A stretch of 6,426 nt of DNA from CAZQAA01 sp964591255 (GCA_964591255.1 CAZQAA010000106.1:1-6426), one strand, 5' to 3'. Counted from the first letter of the stretch, positions 1-5,957 are shown. The notes: a model not told the origin generated them from the letters alone. A program made the numbers and translations.

Positions 1-674
1 ATGAATGCCTTGTTGGATGTGCCTAACAAGATAGGCATGCCAAGCCGGGAAAAGCTTGAAAAACATTTCAAAATTTTGAGATTGTCATCGAATGTCTTTC
101 CAAACCCGATCCCCGGGTCCAATATAATCAGGTCCTGTTTGATTCCAGCCTCTACGGCCCTGTCCGCCGCATCCCCCAAAAACGACTCGATTTCACTTAC
201 AACATCCTCATATACCGGGGCCTCCTGCATATTTTCAGGCCGTCCCTTCATGTGCATGAGGACAATAGGCACCCCGGCCCCGGCGGCAACAGAGGCCATG
301 CGAGGATCAAACCTCAATGCGCTGATATCGTTAATGATGGAGGCCCCGGCCCGGAGGGCCTCCCGTGCCACATCACTTTTATATGTATCTATACTTATGG
401 GGATAGCAATCTCTTTTTTGAGGGCCTCTATGACAGGGATTACACGATCCATCTCTTCAGTGCCCGATATCCTCAGAGAGTATGGCCTTGTGGATTCTCC
501 CCCTACATCAATTATATCTGCACCATCATGAGCCATTTTCAGCCCGTGTTCCACTGCCCGATCCGGATCCAGATATCGGCCCCCGTCGGAAAACGAGTCA
601 GGTGTCACATTGAGAATACCCATGACATGGGTCCTCTGATCCAAATCCAGACTGTATCCAGACCACCTGAGCAT
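1..674 (-). CDS. folP: Dihydropteroate synthase, 3' end cut by window edge
   Basis: This cytosolic enzyme condenses 4-aminobenzoate with 6-hydroxymethyl-dihydropterin diphosphate to give dihydropteroate in folate synthesis. The minus strand from ATG 674-672 reads without a stop to the left edge, giving 224 codons; the family is usually about 270-300 residues, so the last barrel strands are missing. Visible TIM-barrel signatures are MGILNVTPDSFSDGG (residues 18-32), GGESTRP (58-64), SIDTYKS (94-100), IINDIS (113-118), MHMKGRPENMQ (140-150) and DPGIGFGK (186-193). These are the pterin, diphosphate and pABA-site loops of DHPS. The motif usually written SRK reads SNK here (220-222). The start lies 5 bases after the ftsH stop, and the purine-rich end of ftsH would act as the ribosome site, so the two genes are probably co-transcribed and coupled. 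The ftsH-folP order is also found in Escherichia coli. Identification is secure. Confidence 0.95.
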   Translation of the reverse strand, partial: MLRWSGYSLDLDQRTHVMGILNVTPDSFSDGGRYLDPDRAVEHGLKMAHDGADIIDVGGESTRPYSLRISGTEEMDRVIPVIEALKKEIAIPISIDTYKSDVAREALRAGASIINDISALRFDPRMASVAAGAGVPIVLMHMKGRPENMQEAPVYEDVVSEIESFLGDAADRAVEAGIKQDLIILDPGIGFGKTFDDNLKILKCFSSFSRLGMPILLGTSNKAF

Positions 675-679
675 CAGAT

Positions 680-2515
680 TCAACTTTCCGTTTCCCTCGC
701 TTGTTCTCCTCCAGATCTGTTTTCCTCCTGGTCCATGTCACCGGCCATTATCTTGTCAATGTCACTTTTATCCAGGGTCTCCTTTTCTAATAGGGCGTTT
801 GAAATCCTATGCAAGGTATCGGAATTTTCCTTTATAAGCTGACATGTTTTATCGTAGCTTTCAATGATAATCCTCCTCACCTCTTCATCGATCTTTTGAG
901 CCGTGGCCTCGCTGTAATCCCTGTGCTGAGAAAGTTCTCTTCCGAGAAATATTTGCTCATCCTTTTTACCAAAGGTAAGAGGACCAAGTTTTTCACTCAT
1001 GCCATAATCGCAAACCATCTTCCGGGCAATTTCTGACGCCCTCTCTATATCATTCGCGGCGCCGGTAGTCTGTACATTGAGCATAATGTTTTCGGCTGCC
1101 CGTCCTCCCATGAGTATGGCGAGGTTATTCAGTAAATATTCTTTCGGATAGGTATGCTTTTCATCGAGCGGAAGCTGCTGGGTCAACCCAAGAGCCCGGC
1201 CCCTTGGCATAATGGTTACCTTGTGGATAGGATCCGTGTTCGGCAGCAATATAGCCACAAGAGTGTGCCCGGCTTCATGATAAGCCGTGATTTTCTTTTC
1301 TTCCTCACTGATAAGCATGCTTTTCCTCTCCGTACCCATCAGCACCTTATCCTTTGCATCTTCAAAGTCATCCATTTCCACGCGGTCTTTTCCGCGCCTG
1401 GCCGCCATCAGGGCTGCCTCATTCACCATGTTTTCAATGTCAGCGCCTGTAAATCCAGGGGTGCCCCTGGCAAGTACAGAGACATCCACGTTGTCAGCCA
1501 CCAGTTTCTGCTTAAGATGGACCTTCAATATCCCTTCTCTGCCTTTAATATCCGGAACAGGGACTACTACCTGCCGATCGAACCGGCCCGGTCTCAACAG
1601 TGCCGGGTCCAGGACATCAGGTCTGTTGGTCGCAGAGATCAATATAACGCCCTCGTTGGACTCAAATCCGTCCATTTCCACCAGCAGCTGATTCAGTGTC
1701 TGCTCCCTCTCATCATGCCCTCCTCCCAGGCCTGCCCCGCGGTGTCTTCCCACGGCATCGATCTCATCTATAAATATTATACAAGGGGCATTTTTTTTGC
1801 CCTGGACGAAAAGATCTCTCACACGTGATGCCCCCACACCCACAAACATTTCAACAAAGTCTGATCCGCTTATACTGAAAAACGGCACCTCAGCTTCACC
1901 GGCAATGGCCCGTGCCAGGAGCGTTTTGCCGGTGCCGGGTGCCCCTACCAGGAGCACTCCCTTAGGAATCCTGCCGCCCAGCCGTGTAAACTTCTTTGGA
2001 TCACGGAGGAATTCCACAATCTCCTCCAGCTCTTCTTTTGCCTCATCAATACCGGCTACATCATCAAATGTGACCTTTTCCTGGGTATCACTCATGAGCC
2101 TGGCTCGACTTTTTCCAAAGGATAAGGCCTTGCCGCCACCCGCCTGCATCTGGCGCATAAAGAAGATCCATACGCCAATCAGCAATAGCATAGGGACCCA
2201 AGAGAGGAACACCTGAAACCATGAGGAATCTTCTACAGGTTTAGCAGTTATTTTGACCCCTTTTACCCGAAGCAACCTGATCAGTTCCGGATCTTTTGGA
2301 GCGTATGTCTTAAAAGGGCCCTGTGCAGACATGCCCGATATATTGTCACCCTGGATAGTGACTTGAACGACATTGCCGCTGTCTACCATGTTCAAGAAAT
2401 CACTGTAGCTTACATAAACGCTGCTGCTTCTCGGCTGTTTGAATATCTGAAACAGCATGACCATCATGAGGCTGATGACCAGCCAAAGAGCGAGATTTTT
2501 ATAAAATTGATTCAA
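680..2515 (-). CDS. ftsH: ATP-dependent zinc metalloprotease FtsH
   Basis: FtsH is a hexameric inner-membrane AAA+ protease that degrades misfolded membrane proteins and selected short-lived soluble regulators. The protein is 611 residues, close to family length (644 in E. coli). In order: TM1 at about 8-25, a short periplasmic domain, TM2 at about 103-120, and the AAA module with Walker A GAPGTGKT (191-198), pore loop MFVGVGASR (223-231), Walker B CIIFIDE (245-251) and second region of homology with arginine fingers near RPGRFDR (308-314). The M41 protease domain follows, with zinc site HEAGH (413-417) and the third ligand Asp in TTGAANDIERA (Asp489). All catalytic residues are present. The start is TTG, chosen because it sits behind a GGAGG and gives the usual short cytoplasmic tail ending in YKN before TM1; the first internal ATG would fall inside TM1. 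The C-terminal tail is acidic and polar, as usual. It leads an apparent operon with folP. Confidence 0.98.
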   Translation of the reverse strand: MNQFYKNLALWLVISLMMVMLFQIFKQPRSSSVYVSYSDFLNMVDSGNVVQVTIQGDNISGMSAQGPFKTYAPKDPELIRLLRVKGVKITAKPVEDSSWFQVFLSWVPMLLLIGVWIFFMRQMQAGGGKALSFGKSRARLMSDTQEKVTFDDVAGIDEAKEELEEIVEFLRDPKKFTRLGGRIPKGVLLVGAPGTGKTLLARAIAGEAEVPFFSISGSDFVEMFVGVGASRVRDLFVQGKKNAPCIIFIDEIDAVGRHRGAGLGGGHDEREQTLNQLLVEMDGFESNEGVILISATNRPDVLDPALLRPGRFDRQVVVPVPDIKGREGILKVHLKQKLVADNVDVSVLARGTPGFTGADIENMVNEAALMAARRGKDRVEMDDFEDAKDKVLMGTERKSMLISEEEKKITAYHEAGHTLVAILLPNTDPIHKVTIMPRGRALGLTQQLPLDEKHTYPKEYLLNNLAILMGGRAAENIMLNVQTTGAANDIERASEIARKMVCDYGMSEKLGPLTFGKKDEQIFLGRELSQHRDYSEATAQKIDEEVRRIIIESYDKTCQLIKENSDTLHRISNALLEKETLDKSDIDKIMAGDMDQEENRSGGEQARETES

Positions 2516-2530
2516 TTTAATACAACCTCC
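2513..2530 (-). promoter_or_regulatory. ftsH Shine-Dalgarno sequence and TTG start codon
   Basis: On the minus strand GGAGGT (2530-2525) precedes the TTG at 2515-2513 by about 9-10 bases. No ATG lies between them, and the next in-frame ATG is inside the first membrane helix. This fixes TTG as the start and may hold down initiation of a protease that is harmful in excess; the second point is inference. Confidence 0.75.
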
Positions 2531-2578
2531 ATAAATTAGTTGTTGATGTACAAAGTTTTTTTGTGTTCTGTAGTAATC

Positions 2579-2614
2579 ATTATAGATTGCTTCTTTTAGA
2601 TTTTCTATAGAAAA
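2579..2614 (-). promoter_or_regulatory. Possible ftsH promoter with upstream perfect palindrome
   Basis: Reading left, a perfect TATAAT (2584-2579) lies about 64 bases before the ftsH start. No good -35 hexamer lies 16-18 bases upstream; that position is instead occupied by TTTTCTATAGAAAA (2601-2614), a perfect 14-base palindrome that could be an activator or repressor site. I see no clear sigma32 heat-shock promoter (CTTGAA plus CCCCAT-like elements), which one might expect for ftsH. The -10 is plausible; the role of the palindrome is inference. Confidence 0.35.
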
Positions 2615-2656
2615 CTTGTCCTGGCCTGAAGAGTTTCCTCAACCGAAATAAACAAG

Positions 2657-2685
2657 TTGACATACCTTGGACAAAACGATATTGT
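2657..2685 (+). promoter_or_regulatory. Sigma70-type promoter for the nickel operon
   Basis: A perfect -35 TTGACA (2657-2662), a 17-base spacer and the -10 hexamer TATTGT (2680-2685, 4 of 6 consensus) point right toward nikM. Transcription would begin near 2692, leaving a leader of roughly 137 bases. Spacing and -35 are ideal; the -10 is moderate. Confidence 0.6.
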
Positions 2686-2687
2686 CC
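2669..2687. promoter_or_regulatory. Candidate operator: GGACAA-N7-TTGTCC dyad over the -10
   Basis: GGACAA (2669-2674) and its exact reverse complement TTGTCC (2682-2687) are separated by 7 bases. The dyad covers the downstream half of the promoter spacer and the entire -10 hexamer, the classic place for a repressor. Binding would block nikMLQ transcription, perhaps when nickel is plentiful. It does not match the E. coli NikR consensus, so the cognate regulator is unknown. The symmetry is seen directly; function is inference. Confidence 0.45.
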
Positions 2688-2753
2688 GAATACCGTGAAG
2701 CATGAAGCTTTACATCTGTTTTGACAAAAATCAATGAACAATCGGTTTAATCA

Positions 2754-2804
2754 GGCCACGAAGGCTTATGGGGATATAAGGTTTCCCCTCTGTCTTTTGT
2801 GGCC
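2754..2804 (+). promoter_or_regulatory. Leader hairpin before nikM, possible attenuator or switch
   Basis: The arms GGCCACGAAGG (2754-2764) and CTTTTGTGGCC (2794-2804) form an 11-pair stem including two G-U pairs. Inside, beyond a 5x5 internal loop, GGGGA (2770-2774) pairs with TCCCC (2784-2788) around a 9-base loop. The stem ends directly at a U-rich run (TTTTCTTT, 2805-2812), so it resembles a rho-independent terminator in the leader. The 3' end of the arm plus U-run (2801-2813) can instead pair with AGGAGAAAGCC (2816-2826), which contains the nikM Shine-Dalgarno sequence. The two folds exclude each other. It matches no riboswitch class I recognise. Confidence 0.45.
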
Positions 2805-2828
2805 TTTTCTTTGTGAGGAGAAAGCCCT

Positions 2829-3434
2829 ATGCATATCTCAGAAGGTATTTTGTCCGGGCCTGTACTGGTATCAGGGATAGCCCTTACGGCGGCAGGCACG
2901 GCAATCGGTCTAAAAAAGCTTGATTATGATCGCATTCCGCAGGCGGCAATACTTTCGTCATCATTTTTTGTGGCATCCCTGGTGCATATTCCCGTAGGGC
3001 CTTCAAGCGTTCATCTCATCCTGAACGGGATAGTGGGACTGATATTGGGGTGGGCTGCCTTTCCAGCGATCCTGGTGGCACTTACACTCCAGGCCCTCCT
3101 TTTTCAGTTTGGAGGTATTACGACGCTCGGGGTAAATACGGTAACCATGGCGGGTCCGGCTGTCCTCTGTTTTTATCTGTTCAGACATATAATACACAAA
3201 AACGGGCCGGTGTCCCTCTTTGGGGCCTTTGGATGCGGTTTTTTTTCCGTCCTTTTAAGCGCTGTAATGGTGGCTGTTGCCCTGACATTCACGGAAGAAC
3301 AATTTTTAAGGGTGTCTGTCCTGCTGGTGACGGCACATCTTCCGGTGATGATCGTCGAGGGTATTATAACCTGCTTTTGTGTGGCATTTTTGAAAAAGGT
3401 CCAGCCGGAAATACTGGCGGGCTACAGGGTATAA
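2829..3434 (+). CDS. nikM: ECF nickel transporter substrate-binding component (CbiM/NikM family)
   Basis: This integral membrane protein captures the metal for an energy-coupling-factor importer and spans the inner membrane with about 6-7 hydrophobic helices over 201 residues, normal family length. It begins Met-His (MHISEG); in characterised NikM/CbiM proteins the free N-terminus and His2 are direct metal ligands, which also confirms this start. The second binding motif VHIPVGPSSVHLILNG (residues 52-67, His53 and His62) is of the nickel type rather than the SHPTG type seen in cobalt CbiM, so nickel is the likelier substrate. AGGAG (2816-2820) lies 8 bases upstream. It heads the nikM-nikL-nikQ cluster, 21 bases before nikL, and probably depends on the promoter and leader hairpin upstream. 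No signal peptide is needed or seen. Family assignment is firm; nickel versus cobalt rests on the motif. Confidence 0.92.
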   Translation: MHISEGILSGPVLVSGIALTAAGTAIGLKKLDYDRIPQAAILSSSFFVASLVHIPVGPSSVHLILNGIVGLILGWAAFPAILVALTLQALLFQFGGITTLGVNTVTMAGPAVLCFYLFRHIIHKNGPVSLFGAFGCGFFSVLLSAVMVAVALTFTEEQFLRVSVLLVTAHLPVMIVEGIITCFCVAFLKKVQPEILAGYRV

Positions 3435-3455
3435 AAAGATATGGGGAGGGTTATG

Positions 3456-4130
3456 ATGAACAACCATAACTTGAACAGGGGAAAGAAACCGGTGAAACAT
3501 ATACTTGTTATGTCTTTTTGTCTTATGCTTGTGCTTTGCATGGTCAGCACTGCAAGGGCCCACAGGGTCATGATCTTTGCATGGTCCGAGGGTGGGACCA
3601 TATACACGGAAAGCAAGTTCAGTGGCGGGAAAAAGGTTAAAGGGGGAGAGATCATTGTCTACGACCTGAATGGGAACAAGCTCCTTGAAGGGAAGACAGA
3701 TGAAAAAGGAGAGTTCTCATTTAAGGCACCGAAAAAGACAGGGATGAAGATCGTGCTGATGGCCGGGATGGGCCACAGGGCTGAATGGACAATCCGTCCG
3801 GATGATATTCAGGATACGTCCATAGGCCGGAACGGGAAGACAGGCCATGAAGCGACATTAAAAAATGAGCCGTATCAACGGTTGGCAGAGTCTATTCCAG
3901 TATCTGGTGCCACTACTCCGGACAATATTCAGATAGCAATAGAAAAGGCTATGGAAAAAGAACTGAGACCGGTACTGAAGATGCTTGCAGAGTTAAGGGA
4001 CCAGGGACCTTCAGTAAGCGATATCCTTGGTGGAATAGGATATATCTTCGGCCTCATGGGGGTTGGCGCCTATTTTAACTACCGCCACAAATTAGCCGAG
4101 GTGGAAACAAAAATGAGGGATAAGGCTTAA
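3456..4130 (+). CDS. nikL: Nickel ECF transporter accessory protein NikL-like, exported
   Basis: This 224-residue protein is probably secreted across the inner membrane and held by a C-terminal helix. Residues 14-35 form a signal peptide ending STARA, so the mature protein would begin with His36 (HRVMIFAW), a possible metal ligand by analogy with NikM. A small beta-sandwich of the carboxypeptidase regulatory or Ig-like type follows (GGEIIVYDLNGNKLLEGKTD, 63-82, then GEFSFKAP). Next come a charged helical stretch (about 155-183) and a membrane helix at 189-207 with a basic cytoplasmic tail. This is the layout of NikL/NikK-type accessory subunits in NikMLQO systems, where they replace NikN. Three ATGs are in frame (3441, 3453, 3456). 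The GGAGG at 3445-3449 sits 6 bases before 3456, so that start is preferred; starting at 3441 would put the ribosome site inside the gene. Family-level role is confident; the exact mechanism of these subunits is poorly known. Confidence 0.8.
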   Translation: MNNHNLNRGKKPVKHILVMSFCLMLVLCMVSTARAHRVMIFAWSEGGTIYTESKFSGGKKVKGGEIIVYDLNGNKLLEGKTDEKGEFSFKAPKKTGMKIVLMAGMGHRAEWTIRPDDIQDTSIGRNGKTGHEATLKNEPYQRLAESIPVSGATTPDNIQIAIEKAMEKELRPVLKMLAELRDQGPSVSDILGGIGYIFGLMGVGAYFNYRHKLAEVETKMRDKA

Positions 4131-4150
4131 CAGCTTATACGATAGGCAAA

Positions 4151-4909
4151 ATGATACAGGAACCATTTACAAGCAGCTATTCCATTCTCCATCGCCTCAA
4201 CCCATGTCTAAAGGTGGTGTTTGCCACCCTTTATTCCTTTGTTGTGGCCCTTTCGGATAGATTTCCTGTAATAACTATTGCGATTCTGTTGTCATTTATT
4301 CTGATCATTATTGCACAATTCGACTTTGTCCTTCTCCTCAAAAGGATAGCAATTGTAAATGGGCTTATCCTTCTTTTCTGGCTGGTGCTGCCCTTTACCT
4401 TTGAAGGGGAAGCCCTCTTCACCATCGGGCCATTTATCGCCACCATGGAAGGGGTGATTTTTGCTGCCAAGATCACACTGAAATGTAATGCTATCCTCCT
4501 GGCCTTTATGGCCCTGATCGCCTCAACTCCTGTCTCCGCACTCGGATATGCCTTGAACAGACTGCATATTCCTGAAAAGCTTGTCCAACTATTACTCTTG
4601 ACCTATCGCTATATGTTTGTAATAGAAAAAGAGTACCACAGGCTTGCAACGGCGGCAAAGATAAGGGGCTTTCGACCTGGAAACAATCTGCACACATACA
4701 GGACATATGCATATATGATCGGTATGCTCTTTGTACGGGCCATATCCCGTGCCCAGAGAGTCCACCAGGCAATGTTGTGCCGGGGATTCCATGGGCGGTT
4801 CTATTGCCTGCGTGAGTTTTCATTTACACGGCTCGATCTTATCTGGTCTGTTTTCATGGCTGTTGTCATTATGGTGCTGGAAATACTCAATTTCAGTGCC
4901 GGGTGGTAA
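4151..4909 (+). CDS. nikQ: ECF transporter transmembrane T-component (CbiQ/NikQ family)
   Basis: The T-component couples ATP hydrolysis by the cytoplasmic ATPase to the metal-binding subunit. The 252-residue protein has the expected form: a conserved start (SILHRLNPCLKV, 11-22), several N-terminal hydrophobic helices (about 24-130), a cytoplasmic helical domain, and a last helix near 230-247. The two coupling signatures that dock into the ATPase are present as AAKIRGF (168-174) and AMLCRGF (207-213), both variants of the Ala-Arg-Gly motif. It lies 20 bases after nikL and is preceded only by a weak ATAGG ribosome site, so translation may be coupled. Both coupling motifs are intact, which implies a functional ATPase partner, yet no nikO follows. 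Substrate cannot be judged from this subunit; nickel is inferred from nikM. Confidence 0.92.
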   Translation: MIQEPFTSSYSILHRLNPCLKVVFATLYSFVVALSDRFPVITIAILLSFILIIIAQFDFVLLLKRIAIVNGLILLFWLVLPFTFEGEALFTIGPFIATMEGVIFAAKITLKCNAILLAFMALIASTPVSALGYALNRLHIPEKLVQLLLLTYRYMFVIEKEYHRLATAAKIRGFRPGNNLHTYRTYAYMIGMLFVRAISRAQRVHQAMLCRGFHGRFYCLREFSFTRLDLIWSVFMAVVIMVLEILNFSAGW

Positions 4910-4923
4910 AAGACCGGGCATCA

Positions 4924-4974
4924 TGAAAGATTTTGAGAGAGATGCGGTGAAAAATGCCAAAAGGCTGAAGTAAA
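4924..4974 (+). CDS. Doubtful 16-codon ORF between nikQ and the regulator
   Basis: ATG AAA GAT to TAA encodes a very basic 16-residue peptide (MKDFERDAVKNAKRLK). No Shine-Dalgarno sequence precedes it, and I recognise no family. It sits exactly where nikO would be expected but shows no Walker A, signature or other ATPase motif. It may be chance, or the residue of a deleted gene. Listed mainly to say what the 95-base gap holds. Confidence 0.12.
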
Positions 4975-5004
4975 TACTGGCCTGAACCATGAAGGGAAAC
5001 GACC

Positions 5005-5682
5005 ATGCGGTTACTATTGGTTGAAGACGACGACAAAATTGCATCCTTTATATTAAAAGGTCTGAAAGAGGCGGGATTTGTCACAGACCATGCAGCAGAC
5101 GGTGAGACAGGGCTTGATTTGGCACTGAGTGAGCCTTATGATGCCGCCATTATTGACATAATGCTGCCCGGGTTGGATGGTCTGGCTCTTATAGAGCAAT
5201 TGCGCAAACGCCGGATAAGTACGCCCGTCATCATACTGAGCGCCAAAAGGTCTGTTGACGACCGGGTGAGGGGACTCCGGACAGGAAGCGACGATTATCT
5301 GACCAAGCCCTTTGCATTTTCTGAACTTCTCGCCAGGGTCCAGGCCCTGATCCGCCGGTCAACCGACACATCGGAATCCACAACACTCACGGTCAGCGAT
5401 CTTTCCATGAATCTTCTGACACGGGAGGTGGTTAGAGCGGGGAATAGGCTCGATCTTCAACCCCGTGAATTTTCTCTGCTTGAGTACCTCATGCGCAATG
5501 CCGGCAGGGTTGTTTCAAAAACAATGATCATAGAACATGTCTGGCATTACAACTTTGATCCCCAGACAAACGTGGTTGAGGTGAGGATATGCAAGTTAAG
5601 GGACAAGGTGGACAAAGATTTTGATACAAAACTTATTCATACCATCCGCGGAGTCGGATATGTACTTAAAGAAAGCCCTTGA
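5005..5682 (+). CDS. OmpR/CusR-family two-component response regulator
   Basis: This cytosolic DNA-binding regulator should be phosphorylated by a membrane histidine kinase. The 225-residue protein is full length and complete. The receiver domain (1-118) has acidic residues Asp8-Asp9, phospho-acceptor Asp51 (IIDIMLPG), Ser79 and Lys101 (LTKPF). The winged-helix output domain (about 127-222) includes LQPREFSLLEYL, the recognition-helix region NVVEVRICKLRDKV (189-202) and the closing RGVGYVL. SVDDRVRGL and GSDDYLTKPF, with NFDPQTNVVEV, resemble the CusR/CopR heavy-metal subgroup. GAAGGGAA (4991-4998) serves as ribosome site. Its reading frame overlaps the start of the downstream kinase relic by 23 bases, the usual regulator-kinase coupling. 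Since that kinase is destroyed, this regulator is now an orphan unless another kinase acts on it. The nearby efflux gene is a possible target; this is inference. Confidence 0.93.
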   Translation: MRLLLVEDDDKIASFILKGLKEAGFVTDHAADGETGLDLALSEPYDAAIIDIMLPGLDGLALIEQLRKRRISTPVIILSAKRSVDDRVRGLRTGSDDYLTKPFAFSELLARVQALIRRSTDTSESTTLTVSDLSMNLLTREVVRAGNRLDLQPREFSLLEYLMRNAGRVVSKTMIIEHVWHYNFDPQTNVVEVRICKLRDKVDKDFDTKLIHTIRGVGYVLKESP

Positions 5683-5905
5683 CCTGCGACATACAATAGC
5701 ATTCAGGTTGACCCTCTGGTATACAGGGATTTTCACTGTCTTTTTTCTTGCAGTTTTTTTGTCTTTTACCTAGTAATCACCTCCATCGTCCAGGCCCGGA
5801 CGGATCAAGTGCTTTGATCAAAGCCGGACAGAGGAATGTAATAAGCAACCTGCCAAGAGAAGCACTTTTACCGTCATCCTTCCCCGAACTTCATTACCTC
5901 GATAG
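5660..5905 (+). pseudogene. Histidine kinase remnant: frameshifted N-terminus plus C-terminal tail
   Basis: From ATG 5660 the frame reads MYLKKALDLRHTIAFRLTLW and continues into a first membrane helix, the usual start of a CusS-type metal sensor kinase. It stops at TAG 5771. A -1 shift at the T7 run (5754-5760) restores the helix and its exit (FYLVITSIVQARTDQVL) as far as TGA 5815, so one base has been lost there or misread. After about 35 unrecognised bases, codons 5849-5902 read PAKRSTFTVILPRTSLPR and stop at TAG 5903. This matches the last residues of many kinases (PGKGSTFTVILP) with both glycines changed. The sensor, HAMP, His-box and ATP-binding domains, normally about 400 residues, are absent. 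The fragments fit an internal deletion. The N-terminal part is clear; the C-terminal part rests on a short match. Confidence 0.75.
5811..5824. repeat. 14-base perfect palindrome at the kinase breakpoint
   Basis: GCTTTGATCAAAGC is its own reverse complement and straddles the TGA (5815-5817) that ends the N-terminal kinase fragment. It could be a deletion endpoint, a protein site or chance. The short direct repeat CCGGAC also flanks it on both sides (5796-5801 and 5824-5829). Confidence 0.4.
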
Positions 5906-5957
5906 TCTCCTTCTCAAGATTGCCAAAAGATAATCTTACCGTCATGCTCCGGTTAAC
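5852..5957 (+). repeat. Imperfect direct repeat, two copies 68-70 bases apart
   Basis: Copy one (5852-5889) and copy two (5922-5957) both begin GCCAA-purine-AGA, share an exact TTACCGTCAT (5868-5877 and 5936-5945), and both end AAC. By hand alignment about 25 of 36 positions agree, with a 2-base gap. Copy one is the kinase C-terminal tail; copy two could be a more decayed version of the same tail, since one frame reads LTVML there. No full kinase fits between them. The repeat is real at the level of the shared 10-mer; its origin is inference. Confidence 0.4.

Larger units (their letters stand above)
2516..2828. other. Divergent intergenic control region between ftsH and nikM
   Basis: This 313-base, AT-rich stretch shows no credible coding sequence on either strand. 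It holds the ftsH ribosome site, a TATAAT hexamer facing ftsH, a perfect 14-base palindrome (2601-2614), a rightward promoter with overlapping dyad (2657-2687), and a leader hairpin before nikM (2754-2804). A weaker second rightward promoter is possible: TTGACA at 2721-2726 with TTTAAT at 2746-2751, but the 19-base spacer is long. I found no sequence resembling the E. coli NikR site (GTATGA and its inverted partner TCATAC), and no cobalamin-riboswitch or NiCo-riboswitch core. Confidence 0.8.

Noticed and set aside
1154..1828. Long plus-strand open frame opposite ftsH
   Set aside because: It is a shadow of the AAA and protease coding region on the other strand, has no family resemblance, and ftsH is unambiguous.
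2754..2804. Known riboswitch (cobalamin, NiCo, guanidine-II, c-di-GMP)
   Set aside because: The GGCCACG and CCACGAAGG pieces recall parts of some classes, but none of the conserved cores is complete, so only an unclassified hairpin is reported.
3441..3455. Upstream ATGs as the nikL start
   Set aside because: The GGAGG lies within or too close to these starts; 3456 has proper spacing and a normal signal peptide.
5748..5933. Open frame ending SFPELHYLDSLLLKIAKR
   Set aside because: It starts inside the kinase membrane-helix codons in the wrong frame and matches no family I know; the overlapping kinase-tail reading explains the region better.
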